A stretch of 64,000 nucleotides of DNA. Origin: Notoacmeibacter sp. (GTDB taxonomy: Bacteria > Pseudomonadota > Alphaproteobacteria > Rhizobiales > Rhizobiaceae). The stretch is from assembly GCA_019912385.1 (NCBI GenBank), contig JAIOIW010000090.1, positions 1 to 64,000 of the forward strand, read 5' to 3'. The position numbers and the translations under genes are program-made. Numbering within the stretch: position 1 is the first letter of the stretch; every line of letters starts with the position of its first letter. Below, in pieces: positions 1 to 7,793 of this stretch. The notes under the pieces are model-generated. The model was not told the DNA's origin. It ran no database searches and worked only from the letters and a program-made list of their open reading frames with translations.

Positions 1-1877
1 GTGACGTCGAGCGTCTTGGTGTCGAAACGGTCCTCGGTGTGGCCGATGGAGCGGATCTTCTCCAGGTCGCCATTGGTCAGGATCGGCTGGCGCACCTCGA
101 GGCGCTTGTGCCGCGACGCGCCGGCATGATCGAGGATGTTCGGCCGCGGCCCGATGAACGACACGAGGCTCATGACCAGCTCTTCGCGGATCGGATCGAT
201 CGGCGGGTTGGTCACCTGCGCGAAGTTCTGCTTGAAATAGGTGTAGAGCAGCTTGGAACGGTCCGACATCGCCGAAATCGGCGTATCGGTCCCCATCGAG
301 CCGATCGCCTCCTGCCCCGTCGTTGCCATTGGCGACAGCAGCACCTTGGTGTCTTCCTGGGTGTAGCCGAACGCCTGCTGGCGGTCGAGCAGCGACACGT
401 CCTTGCGCAGTGCCCGCGGCTCTACCGGCGCCAGGTCTTCCAGGATGAGCTGGGTGTTTTGGAGCCACTGGCGATAGGGATGGGCTGCCGACATCTCGGC
501 CTTCACCTGCTCGTCGGAGATGATGCTGCCCTTTTCCAGGTCGATCAGCAGCATGCGGCCGGGCTGCAGGCGCCACTTGGTGATGATGTCCTTCTCGGCG
601 ACCGGCAGGACGCCGGCTTCCGAAGCCATGATCACGCGGTCGTCGGAGGTGACGATGTAGCGCGCGGGCCGCAGGCCGTTGCGGTCCAGCGTCGCGCCGA
701 TCTGGCGTCCGTCGGTGAACGCCACTGCGGCCGGACCGTCCCATGGCTCCATCAGCGCGGCATGGTATTCGTAGAAGGCCTTGCGGTCTTCGTCCATGAG
801 CTTGTTGCCGGTCCAGGCTTCGGGGATCAGCGTCATCATGGCGTGCGCAAGCGAGTATCCGCCCTCGTACAGGAACTCGAGCGCGTTGTCGAAACACGCG
901 GTGTCCGACTGTCCCTCGTAGGAGATCGGCCAAAGCTTGGAGATATCGTTGCCGTAGAGATCGGAATCGACCGAAGCCTGGCGCGCCGCCATCCAGTTGA
1001 CATTGCCGCGCAGCGTGTTGATCTCGCCATTGTGGGCAACCATCCGGTAGGGATGGGCCAGCTTCCACGACGGGAAGGTATTGGTCGAGAACCGCTGGTG
1101 GACGAGCGCCAGCGCGCTGACGTAGCGCGGATCGGTCAGGTCCTTGTAATAGCGGCCGAGCTGATAGGCCAGGAACATGCCCTTGTAGACGACCGTGCGC
1201 GCCGACATCGACACGACGTAGAAGCCGTTGTCGCCGCCGTCGGTCTCCGCATAGATGCGGCCCGAAATCACCTTGCGCACGATGTAGAGCTTGCGCTCGA
1301 ACGCCTCGTCGTCGGCAAGGTTTTCCGGCCGGCCAAGAAAGGCCTGGCGGTGGAACGGCTCGCAAGCGACGATATTCGGCGCGCTCGACAGCGAGGAATT
1401 GTCGACCGGCACGTCGCGGAAACCGAGCAGGGCCACGCCTTCGGCCTGCGCGACTTCGCTGATGATGTCCTCGCAGTGGGCGCGCAGTTCCGCGTCCTGT
1501 GGCAGGAAGAGCTGCGCCACGCCGTAGTCACCGGTCTTCGGCAGTTCGACCCCCTGCCTTGCCATCTCCTCGCGGAACAACCGGTCCGGAATCTGGGTCA
1601 GCATGCCGGCCCCGTCGCCCACCAGCGGATCGGCGCCCACGGCACCACGGTGAGTGAGGTTCTCCAGCATGAAGATGCCGTCGGCAATGATCTGATGCGA
1701 CTTGACACCCTTCATCTGCGCGACGAAGCCGACGCCGCAGGCATCGTGCTCGTAGCGCGGATCATAGAGACCGCGTGCGGACGGCAGGCCGGAAAATGGA
1801 GCGGTGGTTTTCGTGGCGCGCGCCTTCGTTGCTGCCGCGTCCAAACCACTCGATACTGATGGCGTCATGTCCGTCAT
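1..1877 (-). CDS. gltB: Glutamate synthase (NADPH) large subunit, N-terminal part, cut by window edge
   Basis: The gene enters from the window's left edge and starts at 1877, so about 625 N-terminal codons of a protein usually near 1,500-1,570 residues are present. The sequence HDACGVGF puts the conserved catalytic cysteine at residue 47. In this family it becomes the mature N-terminus after propeptide removal and serves as nucleophile of the class II glutamine amidotransferase domain. HRGAVGADP, typical of GltB, follows. A GGAGG sits 8 bases before the ATG at 1877; a second ATG three codons on is less well placed. With the small subunit GltD, the enzyme makes two glutamates from glutamine and 2-oxoglutarate in ammonia assimilation. 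The remaining FMN and Fe-S regions lie outside the window. Confidence 0.96.
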   Translation of the reverse strand, partial: MTDMTPSVSSGLDAAATKARATKTTAPFSGLPSARGLYDPRYEHDACGVGFVAQMKGVKSHQIIADGIFMLENLTHRGAVGADPLVGDGAGMLTQIPDRLFREEMARQGVELPKTGDYGVAQLFLPQDAELRAHCEDIISEVAQAEGVALLGFRDVPVDNSSLSSAPNIVACEPFHRQAFLGRPENLADDEAFERKLYIVRKVISGRIYAETDGGDNGFYVVSMSARTVVYKGMFLAYQLGRYYKDLTDPRYVSALALVHQRFSTNTFPSWKLAHPYRMVAHNGEINTLRGNVNWMAARQASVDSDLYGNDISKLWPISYEGQSDTACFDNALEFLYEGGYSLAHAMMTLIPEAWTGNKLMDEDRKAFYEYHAALMEPWDGPAAVAFTDGRQIGATLDRNGLRPARYIVTSDDRVIMASEAGVLPVAEKDIITKWRLQPGRMLLIDLEKGSIISDEQVKAEMSAAHPYRQWLQNTQLILEDLAPVEPRALRKDVSLLDRQQAFGYTQEDTKVLLSPMATTGQEAIGSMGTDTPISAMSDRSKLLYTYFKQNFAQVTNPPIDPIREELVMSLVSFIGPRPNILDHAGASRHKRLEVRQPILTNGDLEKIRSIGHTEDRFDTKTLDV

Positions 1878-2438
1878 CGTCTTGCCTCCATAAATGCCCG
1901 CCCAGGCGGTCACCCCTTTTGTGGAAGCACCCGATAAAAGGTGCATCCCTTTTTGTCCATCCGGCATATCTTGCGAAAAGCCGTCCGGGTGCTTCTTCTG
2001 CACGCGCCAAACACCCCTTGCGCGTCCCTGTCCGGCACCCGAAAACGCCGGACAACGCTCCTGTTTCCGGCGACCGCTTCATCCGCGGCGGGTATCTTAC
2101 CGCATCGCGCAGCGCATAACGATCTTTTGCGCTACCGTGCACGACAGAGAAGTAAGACAGCATTACTGTCCTATTATCATATGCCACAAAGAACCGGCCG
2201 GCACAAGACCAAAACACAATTTTTCAACCCCCTGCGCGTAATTTTCGCAACCCGTGAATGGCTTCTGCGAAATAAAGTTGCGCGGCACGATCGGGCGATG
2301 GCCGCGCTTCGTGCCGCCGCGGTTCGCATCGGCCGTCGCGAAACGACCGAAACATCCGTGAAAAGGACGGCGACTCCCTTGCCCTCCGCATGCCCTTCGC
2401 GCCAAAGTCCGCGGCGATCGAACCGTCAGGGACCTGAA
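1878..2438. other. Intergenic region between divergent gltB and ltaE
   Basis: This 561-base stretch lies between two divergent genes and should hold both promoters. No convincing protein is encoded: open frames crossing it have no recognisable content. It is more AT-rich around 2100-2270. A short inverted repeat, GACAG-N5-CTGTC, lies at 2156-2170. It could be an operator but is too short to assign. No confident -35/-10 pair was found. Confidence 0.5.
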
Positions 2439-3488
2439 ATGAACTTCGCTTCCGACAATTGTGCCGGCGCCCATCCTGCCATCGCCGCCGCGCTGGCTGA
2501 AAATGCGCGGGGTTTCGCCCCCTCCTATGGAGCAAGCGACCTCGACCGCAAGGTCGAGCGGCGTTTCAATGAAATATTCGGACGCGAGGTCGCGGTATTC
2601 TTCGTCGGCACCGGTACCGCCGCCAATGCGCTCGCGCTGACCGCGCTCAATCGCCCCGGCGGCGTGACCTTCTGTCATCGCGGTGCCCATGTCATTGCCG
2701 ACGAAGGCGGCGCGCCGGAATTTTTCACGGGCGGCGGACGTCTCTGTCCGGTCGACGGGGAGTTGGGACGCATCGATCCCCAGGCGTTGGAACGCGAAAT
2801 CGGGCGCTTCCCGTCGTCTTTCGTCCATACCGGCCAGCCGATGGCTGTGACCATCACCCAGGCGACCGAAGCGGGCACGGTCTACGCGCTCGACGATATC
2901 CGCGCTATCGCCCGTGTCTGCCGCCGCCACGGTTTGCCGCTGCACCTCGATGGAGCGCGCTTTGCCAATGCGCTGGTCGCCCTTGACGCCAGCCCGGCGG
3001 AGATGACGGCCGAGGCCGGCGTCGATGTGGTTTCTTTCGGCGCTACCAAGAACGGCTGCTGGTGCGCCGAGGCCGTCGTGTTTCTCGATCCCGAGCGGGC
3101 ACGTGAAATGCCGTTCATCCGCAAGCGCGCCGCGCAGCTGTTCTCCAAGTCGCGTTTCATCGCCGCCCAGTTCGACGCCTATTTCAAGGATGGCCTTTGG
3201 CTCGATATCGCCCGCCATTCCAATGCCATGGCCGCACGGCTGGCCGCCCACATGGCCGCGTCGCAACGGCTGCGGCTGGCTTGGCGGCCCGAGGCCAACG
3301 AAGTGTTTGCGATCATGAGCAGGCACGACGCCGACGATCTTGCAGCCAAGGGCGCCGTCTTCCACCCCTGGGACCCGTCGCACGGCCACCATGCCGATCT
3401 TGGCACCGATGAAGTCCTCACCCGCTTCGTTACCTCCTTCGCCACGACCGAAACCGATGTGGACCGTTTCGGCGAACTCATCGGCTAG
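2439..3488 (+). CDS. ltaE: Low-specificity L-threonine aldolase (PLP-dependent)
   Basis: The 349-residue protein has the fold type I pyridoxal-phosphate enzyme pattern of threonine aldolases. Its N-terminus MNFASDN matches the usual family start, the phosphate-binding GTGTAAN is near residues 57-63, and LHLDGARFAN holds the PLP-nitrogen aspartate (Asp171). FGATKNG contains the likely Schiff-base lysine (Lys204). The enzyme cleaves L-threonine or L-allo-threonine to glycine and acetaldehyde in the cytoplasm. The ATG at 2439 follows an AGGGA and gives the family length; the frame stays open far upstream but without homologous content. It is a single gene, and its 3' side carries hairpin repeats that probably end the transcript. 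Confidence 0.93.
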   Translation: MNFASDNCAGAHPAIAAALAENARGFAPSYGASDLDRKVERRFNEIFGREVAVFFVGTGTAANALALTALNRPGGVTFCHRGAHVIADEGGAPEFFTGGGRLCPVDGELGRIDPQALEREIGRFPSSFVHTGQPMAVTITQATEAGTVYALDDIRAIARVCRRHGLPLHLDGARFANALVALDASPAEMTAEAGVDVVSFGATKNGCWCAEAVVFLDPERAREMPFIRKRAAQLFSKSRFIAAQFDAYFKDGLWLDIARHSNAMAARLAAHMAASQRLRLAWRPEANEVFAIMSRHDADDLAAKGAVFHPWDPSHGHHADLGTDEVLTRFVTSFATTETDVDRFGELIG

Positions 3489-3520
3489 GGGCCGATGCGT
3501 GTTGGCCTGCAGTACCGCAC

Positions 3521-3543
3521 GTCCTTTGGGACGCGCAAAGGAC
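3521..3543. repeat. Hairpin repeat, part of a rhizobial-type intergenic mosaic
   Basis: GTCCTTT (3521-3527) and AAAGGAC (3537-3543) form a perfect 7-base inverted repeat around GGGACGCGC. It lies just after the ltaE stop and before a longer palindromic repeat at 3563. Very similar hairpins are common between genes in Rhizobiales genomes. No T-tract follows, so it is not a textbook terminator. Confidence 0.5.
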
Positions 3544-3562
3544 TCTGGAAATCATTGAATCG

Positions 3563-3610
3563 GCGCATCGTGCTTTCCGAAAGCCGATTCCGGTTTTCGG
3601 GCCGATGGGC
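3563..3610. repeat. Rhizobial-type palindromic repeat, copy 1
   Basis: The roughly 48-base element begins GCGCATCG and ends CCGATGGGC, and inside it CCGAAAGCC pairs with GGTTTTCGG, giving an imperfect long hairpin. A diverged second copy is at 53065-53111 with the same layout. In both places the repeat's end merges with the TAG stop codon of the adjacent minus-strand gene. Such elements are dispersed in Rhizobiales chromosomes. A role in 3'-end formation or mRNA protection is inferred from position. Confidence 0.65.
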
Positions 3611-4167
3611 TAGTGGAAACGCCGGAACCGCTTCAACTCGCGCCGGTCGAATTCACGCTGCGCCGCGATGTGCTGCCTGATCGTCGCCTGGATCACTTTT
3701 TCGGCCTCGGCATTCAGGCTCCAGCACCCGTCTTGCGACTTAAGCTTCGACAACCGCGCCTCCATGATGCGGCCATAGCCTCGGGCAATCCGGACATGCT
3801 TGTACTCGTGGTCCCGGATGAGGCGCTCCAGCGCGCGCCATTTCCGCGCCACCCCTCCCGCAGGCTTCGAACCGGGTTGCCATTTCGGCAGGATCAGCGT
3901 GATCCTGGTCTCGACCTTTACCGCATCGACGCGGCATACACCGTCCTTTTGCGCGACCTTGTAGCTCCGGTCGAAATCGACAAAGCCCATGCCTCGTGAT
4001 CTCCCCCCGCGCGGGGCATTGGCTCGGATGACCTTGTTCATCTCCTCGACCGTCGAACCATAGACGAGATAATAGGTCTCCCTGACGCCATCCGGCGCGG
4101 CAGTCGATGTGCTGACCGCGCACGTCAATGCGACGGCCGCCAGACCGGCTATCCTGAGCTTGCCCAT
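3610..4167 (-). CDS. Secreted DUF922 family protein with HExxH motif
   Basis: The 185-residue protein starts with a signal peptide (positively charged n-region, then an Ala/Val-rich core, probable cut near STSTAA). The mature part matches the DUF922 family, predicted secreted Zn-dependent peptidase-like proteins. Its HEYKH (HExxH) motif is followed by IARGYG, as in relatives. The start at 4167 was chosen over an in-frame ATG five codons upstream because GGGGGA lies just before it and the n-region then reads MGKLR. A periplasmic or extracellular hydrolase is plausible, but the substrate is unknown. It stands alone, minus strand, between repeats and the divergent bufferin operon. The stop codon overlaps the end of a palindromic repeat. 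Confidence 0.8.
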   Translation of the reverse strand: MGKLRIAGLAAVALTCAVSTSTAAPDGVRETYYLVYGSTVEEMNKVIRANAPRGGRSRGMGFVDFDRSYKVAQKDGVCRVDAVKVETRITLILPKWQPGSKPAGGVARKWRALERLIRDHEYKHVRIARGYGRIMEARLSKLKSQDGCWSLNAEAEKVIQATIRQHIAAQREFDRRELKRFRRFH

Positions 4168-4279
4168 CGTTCCCCCCGGCATATGAACCCGACCATTTGT
4201 ATAGAAACATGAAACGGCGGGAAAACCACGACCGTTTTCCGCCCGGCCAATCGCCGGTCACAGACCCGACACGGATTCG

Positions 4280-4296
4280 GTGAACAGCGCGTTCAC
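4280..4296. promoter_or_regulatory. Inverted repeat upstream of the bufferin operon, candidate operator
   Basis: GTGAAC-N5-GTTCAC is a perfect 6-base inverted repeat about 120 bases before the bufA1 start and about 110 bases before the divergent DUF922 gene. It is the only clear symmetric site in this interval. Bufferin operons are often under ECF sigma factor or copper-responsive control, but I could not identify a convincing ECF promoter here, so the repeat may bind a repressor or be fortuitous. Confidence 0.35.
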
Positions 4297-4417
4297 AGAT
4301 CAATAACGCCGAAGTGACCCCCGATAACGGCCGCTTGATTTCCAAGTGAGCGCGGCGTCGGCGAAGGTTTTCGTACCGGGAAAAGCCCGGAGCAAACCGA
4401 TTTCGTGAGGAGAGAAC

Positions 4418-4756
4418 ATGACTTCCAGGAAAAATCTTGGCGCCGCATTCTTTGCCGGTGCCGTCGCAACCGCCATCTCCGGCGCCGCTCTCATGGGCAC
4501 GACCACGGCGGCAAATGCCGCCGACGTCAAGTGCTTCGGCGTCGCCATGGCCGGCCAGAACGACTGCAAGGCCGGCGCAGGCACGACCTGCGCGGGCACC
4601 TCGAAAGTCGATTACCAGGGCAATGCCTGGACCCTCGTCAAGGAAGGCACCTGCGAGTCCGCGATGCCGGTTCTCGCCAAGGACGGCAATGCGGTCGAGT
4701 TGCCCGACGGTCGCATGGGCTCGCTGACCGAACTCATGCGCGACATCCCTTCCTGA
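4418..4756 (+). CDS. bufA1: BufA1-type bufferin precursor peptide (DUF2282)
   Basis: This 112-residue precursor has an N-terminal signal peptide ending near AANA at residue 34. A cysteine core follows with Cys39, Cys50, Cys58 and Cys79 in the contexts [19 protein letters not shown] and EGTC, the pattern of DUF2282/BufA1 peptides. In the bufferin family, core cysteines are converted by the MNIO enzyme BufB with help from BufC, and the exported product binds copper in the periplasm. A tail of about 33 residues, including a Gly-Ser-Leu-Thr stretch, follows the last cysteine. GAGGAGA precedes the ATG by about 6 bases. It is the first gene of the bufA1-bufB-bufC-doxX operon. Metal and exact modification are inferred from family knowledge. 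Confidence 0.9.
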   Translation: MTSRKNLGAAFFAGAVATAISGAALMGTTTAANAADVKCFGVAMAGQNDCKAGAGTTCAGTSKVDYQGNAWTLVKEGTCESAMPVLAKDGNAVELPDGRMGSLTELMRDIPS

Positions 4757-4797
4757 GCGAAGAGCAAAATGTATCCCGGAAACAGGGCGCGCCTGGC

Positions 4798-5718
4798 ATG
4801 ACAAGCGATTTGAAGTCGCGGCCGCACGACGGCGCCCTGTTCCCGGAACACCCTGTCGCCGGCCTCGCTGGCGCCAGTTTCAAGCCGCAACACCTTGCGG
4901 CAATCCTTGATGACCCCTCTCCCGGCGTTTTCTTCGAGGTCCACGCGGAAAACTACATGGGCGCCGGCGGTCCGCCGCACGCGGCGCTGACCCGCATTCG
5001 CCGGGACCATGCTCTGTCGCTGCACGGCGTGTGCATGTCGATCGGCGGTCAGAACCCCATCGATCGCGATCACCTGGACCGTTTCGCCTTTCTCGTGGCG
5101 CGTTACCAGCCGGCGCTCGTGTCGGAGCACCTGGCGTGGTCGACCCACGGCGACATCTATTACAACGACCTGCTCCCTCTGCCCTATACAGCTGCCACGC
5201 TGGCCCGCGTCTGCGAGCATATCGACCAGGTGCAGGAGGCTATCAGTCGCCCCATAATGCTGGAAAACCCCTCGACCTATGTGCTGTTCGAGGAGTCGGA
5301 ATATGCCGAGACCGATTTCATCGCCGAGATCGTGCGCCGCACCGGTTGCGCCCTGCTGCTCGACGTCAACAACGTGTTTGTATCCGCCACCAATCACGGA
5401 TTTTCCGCGACCGACTACCTTGGCGCCTACCCCCTCGAGCATGTTCGCGAGATCCATCTCGCTGGCCATGACCGGCAGGAAGACGATGAAGGGTCGCCGC
5501 TGCTGATCGACAGCCACGACCGTCCCGTCGCCGATCCGGTCTGGGCGCTCTACGACATGGTGATCCGGCAATGCGGCCCGATCCCGACCCTGGTCGAATG
5601 GGATGCCGATATCCCCGACTGGCCGGTGCTCAAGGCCGAAGCAGCCGCCGCCCAGGCAATCCTCGACCACCACGCGCACAATTTCATGATCGGGAAGCGT
5701 CATGCGGCGATTAGCTGA
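4798..5718 (+). CDS. bufB: BufB, MNIO (DUF692) iron enzyme modifying the bufferin
   Basis: The 306-residue protein is a full-length DUF692 member, a TIM-barrel multinuclear non-heme iron-dependent oxidative enzyme (MNIO). The usual metal-site motifs are visible in order: FEVHAENYM (48-54), LHG (His76), SEHLAWS (Glu110, His111), ENPSTYV (Glu156, Asn157), LLDVNN (Asp189), HLAGH (His220, His224), DSHDRPV (240-241) and [10 protein letters not shown] (Glu267). In bufferin systems this enzyme oxidises cysteines of BufA into heterocycles. The ATG at 4798 is 41 bases after bufA1 and gives the family N-terminus, though its ribosome site is weak, so coupling to bufA1 translation is possible. It overlaps bufC by 17 bases. 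Confidence 0.92.
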   Translation: MTSDLKSRPHDGALFPEHPVAGLAGASFKPQHLAAILDDPSPGVFFEVHAENYMGAGGPPHAALTRIRRDHALSLHGVCMSIGGQNPIDRDHLDRFAFLVARYQPALVSEHLAWSTHGDIYYNDLLPLPYTAATLARVCEHIDQVQEAISRPIMLENPSTYVLFEESEYAETDFIAEIVRRTGCALLLDVNNVFVSATNHGFSATDYLGAYPLEHVREIHLAGHDRQEDDEGSPLLIDSHDRPVADPVWALYDMVIRQCGPIPTLVEWDADIPDWPVLKAEAAAAQAILDHHAHNFMIGKRHAAIS

Positions 5719-6490
5719 CACGGTCTGGCCCTGCGATGACTTCGCCGCCGCGCTGCGCGACCCTTCGCGCGGACAGCCGGCGAACGTGACCGCTGCCGGC
5801 GGCAAGGCGACCGCCAAGCGCTTCAATGTCTATCGCAACAATGTCGCATACAGCCTCGGCGAGGCACTGGCCGCCAATTTTCCGGCCGTCCGCGCCCTGT
5901 GCGGCGCTGAGCGCTTCGCCGAGGCCGCCCGCCTTCATATCGCCGAGGAGCCGCCGACCTCGCCGATCCTGTTCGAATACGGCCACGGTTTCGCCGGATT
6001 CCTCGATCGCTTTCCGCCCGCTCGCCAGCAGATGCCGTGGCTCGCGGATGTCGCGCGCCTGGAGCGTGCCTGGCTGGACGCCTATCACGCCGCCGACCGC
6101 GAACCGCTTTCGGGCGAAGAGATCGCCGCCGTGCCGCCCGAGCAACTGGAGAACCTCCGCCTTGACCCGCATCCGGCATTCGCCCTCGTCCGCTCGCCCT
6201 TCGCCGTCCTCGACCTGTTTCATGCGGGACGCTCCGGCCGGCCGCAAACCGCCGACCCGCATGGCGCCCATGACCTGCTGGTGACGCGTCCGGCGCTCGA
6301 TGTGCTGGTAACGAAGCTGCGGTCGGGCCAGTTCGCCCTGCTCAAATCCCTGGCTTCGGGCGGTTCGCTGGGCGAAGCGGCCGCTGCCGCCTTCGACGAG
6401 GCGGAAGACTTCGATCTTGCAGCGGCCATGACCGTGCTGCTGTCGAGCGGCGCTTTCTCCGCGATCCGGTTGGCCCTGCCAACCGATTGA
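5702..6490 (+). CDS. bufC: BufC/HvfC-type partner protein (DUF2063)
   Basis: The 262-residue protein has the N-terminal DUF2063 pattern ([16 protein letters not shown], then [10 protein letters not shown] and a YGHGFAGFL stretch) often annotated as a putative DNA-binding domain. In MNIO-RiPP systems the protein instead acts as precursor-recognition partner of BufB. The C-terminal half resembles the second domain of HvfC/BufC proteins. The start codon lies inside bufB, 17 bases before its stop, which suggests translational coupling and a fixed ratio to BufB. It should work in the cytoplasm, delivering the BufA leader to BufB. Family assignment is firm; the exact role is known from only a few homologues. 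Confidence 0.85.
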   Translation: MRRLADTVWPCDDFAAALRDPSRGQPANVTAAGGKATAKRFNVYRNNVAYSLGEALAANFPAVRALCGAERFAEAARLHIAEEPPTSPILFEYGHGFAGFLDRFPPARQQMPWLADVARLERAWLDAYHAADREPLSGEEIAAVPPEQLENLRLDPHPAFALVRSPFAVLDLFHAGRSGRPQTADPHGAHDLLVTRPALDVLVTKLRSGQFALLKSLASGGSLGEAAAAAFDEAEDFDLAAAMTVLLSSGAFSAIRLALPTD

Positions 6491-6509
6491 GCAGATGAGG
6501 AAAACTCTC

Positions 6510-7130
6510 ATGAAACCGCTGATCGCCCGCCTCGAAGCGCTCCATTCCACCGTTTTCTCCATGATCGAGCGGGCACTCGATGGCTGGTTTTTCGGCCTGT
6601 TCGCCCGCTTCGCCTTTGCCTCCGTACTCTGGCTCTACTACCTCAGTTCCGCCAGGACCAAGGTCGGCGACGGCCTTCTCGGCTTCTTCTCTCTAGCCGA
6701 CAACGCCTACTACCAGATCCTGCCGCCGGTAATCGAAGCTGCCGGCTTCGATGCCTCCAATATCGCCATTTTCCCGTGGAAGATCATCGCTCACCTCGGC
6801 ACCTATGCCGAGTTCGTATTGCCGCTGCTGATCGTGTTTGGATTGTTCACGCGCCTTGCCGCGCTCGGCATGATCGGCTTCATCGCGGTACAGACCTATG
6901 TCGACATCGTTTTCCACGAGATCGGCGCCGAAGCAGTGGGCGCCATGTTCGACCGCTTCCCCGACGCGGTGGTCCTCGACCAGCGCCTGTTGTGGGCCGT
7001 CCCGCTGGTCTATCTCGTCGTCAAGGGCGCAGGCCCTGTGTCATTGGACCGCCTGCTGGAGCGCTACGCCCAAACGGCTGCGGCCTTTTCGGCATCTGGA
7101 ACCGCGCCGGTCGAGCGCCGCTCGTCGTAA
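6510..7130 (+). CDS. DoxX family membrane protein of the bufferin operon
   Basis: The 206-residue protein has about four hydrophobic segments (roughly residues 30-50, 85-115, 115-135 and 160-175) and matches the DoxX/SURF4-like membrane family that commonly ends bufferin operons. The start at 6510 is preferred because AGG lies 9 bases upstream. An in-frame ATG at 6495 has no ribosome site and would add five residues. Its role is unproven; handling of electrons or quinones, or assistance in bufferin function at the inner membrane, has been suggested for relatives. It starts 19 bases after bufC and is the last gene, facing the convergent hsp20 terminator. Confidence 0.8.
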   Translation: MKPLIARLEALHSTVFSMIERALDGWFFGLFARFAFASVLWLYYLSSARTKVGDGLLGFFSLADNAYYQILPPVIEAAGFDASNIAIFPWKIIAHLGTYAEFVLPLLIVFGLFTRLAALGMIGFIAVQTYVDIVFHEIGAEAVGAMFDRFPDAVVLDQRLLWAVPLVYLVVKGAGPVSLDRLLERYAQTAAAFSASGTAPVERRSS

Positions 7131-7158
7131 CCAAAAAAGCGGCGCCTCGCGGCGCCGC
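7131..7158 (-). terminator. Intrinsic terminator of hsp20
   Basis: GCGGCGCC (7139-7146), loop TCGC and GGCGCCGC (7151-7158) form a perfect 8-base-pair stem. On the minus strand it is followed by six T (7133-7138). It lies 28 bases beyond the hsp20 stop. On the plus strand the hairpin may also slow transcription leaving the bufferin operon, but no T-run follows it in that direction. Confidence 0.8.
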
Positions 7159-7185
7159 TGTAATGACTGGAGGTGTCGGGTCGGC

Positions 7186-7656
7186 TTATTTCGCCGCCTT
7201 GGCCTCGATCTGGCGAGCCTTGCCCTTCGGCGCCGGCGTGATGTCGATCCTGCGCGGCTTCATGTCCTCGGGAATTTCGCGCTTCAAGTCGATGTGAAGC
7301 AGGCCGTTGACCAGTTCCGCGCCGGCCACCTCGACGTGGTCGGCAAGCTGGAATCGGCGTTCGAAGGCGCGCGCTGCGATCCCGCGATGCAGGAATTCGC
7401 GACCCTCGCCGTTCTCCTCCTCGGCTTTCTGGCCGGAAATCGTCAATGCGTTGCGGCGGGCTTCGATCGAAAGTTCGTCTTCCGAAAATCCGGCAACAGC
7501 CATGGTGATACGGTAGGCATTCTCGCCCGTTCGCTCGATGTTATAGGGCGGATAGGACTGGCCGTTCTCGGGCTGGCCAAGCGAATCGAGCATGGTGAAA
7601 AGACGGTCGAAACCGACGGTCGAACGATAAAGGGGGGAAAAATCGAAATGACGCAT
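7186..7656 (-). CDS. Hsp20/IbpA family small heat-shock protein
   Basis: The 156-residue protein starts MRHFDFSPLYRSTVGFDRLF, the classic N-terminus of class A rhizobial small heat-shock proteins. An alpha-crystallin domain follows (about residues 38-130, YPPYNIE through LLHIDL), then an IxI-like tail DITPAP. It is an ATP-independent holdase that keeps unfolding proteins soluble in the cytoplasm. The frame is open 40 codons further upstream, but AGGAGAACG and the family N-terminus place the start at 7656. Its leader forms a ROSE-like thermometer over the ribosome site and is preceded by an RpoH-like promoter, so both transcription and translation should be heat-inducible. It is monocistronic. 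Confidence 0.93.
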   Translation of the reverse strand: MRHFDFSPLYRSTVGFDRLFTMLDSLGQPENGQSYPPYNIERTGENAYRITMAVAGFSEDELSIEARRNALTISGQKAEEENGEGREFLHRGIAARAFERRFQLADHVEVAGAELVNGLLHIDLKREIPEDMKPRRIDITPAPKGKARQIEAKAAK

Positions 7657-7757
7657 GGTCGTTCTCCTGTTGAGCAACTGGTTTGCGTGTGGCCTGCATT
7701 CTGAAATCCTCGATTGGCATTTCCGGTGCAGGTCAGCGGCCCCTTTGTGGCGGCCAC
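7657..7757 (-). promoter_or_regulatory. ROSE-type RNA thermometer in the hsp20 leader
   Basis: Just before the start codon, bases 7661-7678 fold on the minus strand as GUU-G-CUC-AACAG-GAG-AAC: GUU pairs AAC, CUC pairs GAG, and a single G is bulged opposite the Shine-Dalgarno strand. This UUGCU/AGGAG pairing with a bulged G is the signature of the last ROSE hairpin, which melts on heating to free the ribosome site. The roughly 100-base leader between the predicted transcription start and the ATG is a typical ROSE length. A second GC-rich hairpin is possible near 7740-7755. The 5' boundary is estimated. Confidence 0.72.
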
Positions 7758-7764
7758 GAAATCT

Positions 7765-7793
7765 ATTTGGGTTCATCGACGAAGCTTTTCAAG
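7765..7793 (-). promoter_or_regulatory. RpoH (sigma-32)-like promoter of hsp20
   Basis: On the minus strand CTTGAA (7788-7793) and CCCAAAT (7765-7771) are separated by 16 bases, close to the alphaproteobacterial RpoH pattern CTTGAA-N16/17-CCYATNT. Transcription would start near 7757, giving a leader of about 100 bases that contains the ROSE hairpin. Confidence 0.6.

Noticed and set aside
39-1859. A plus-strand open frame of about 600 codons opposite gltB
   Set aside because: The minus strand encodes clear GltB motifs in the same interval; the plus-strand translation has no family features.
4340-4417. Possible ECF sigma promoter before bufA1 (CGTC near 4355)
   Set aside because: No matching -35 element of the AAC type was found at the right distance, so it is not supported.
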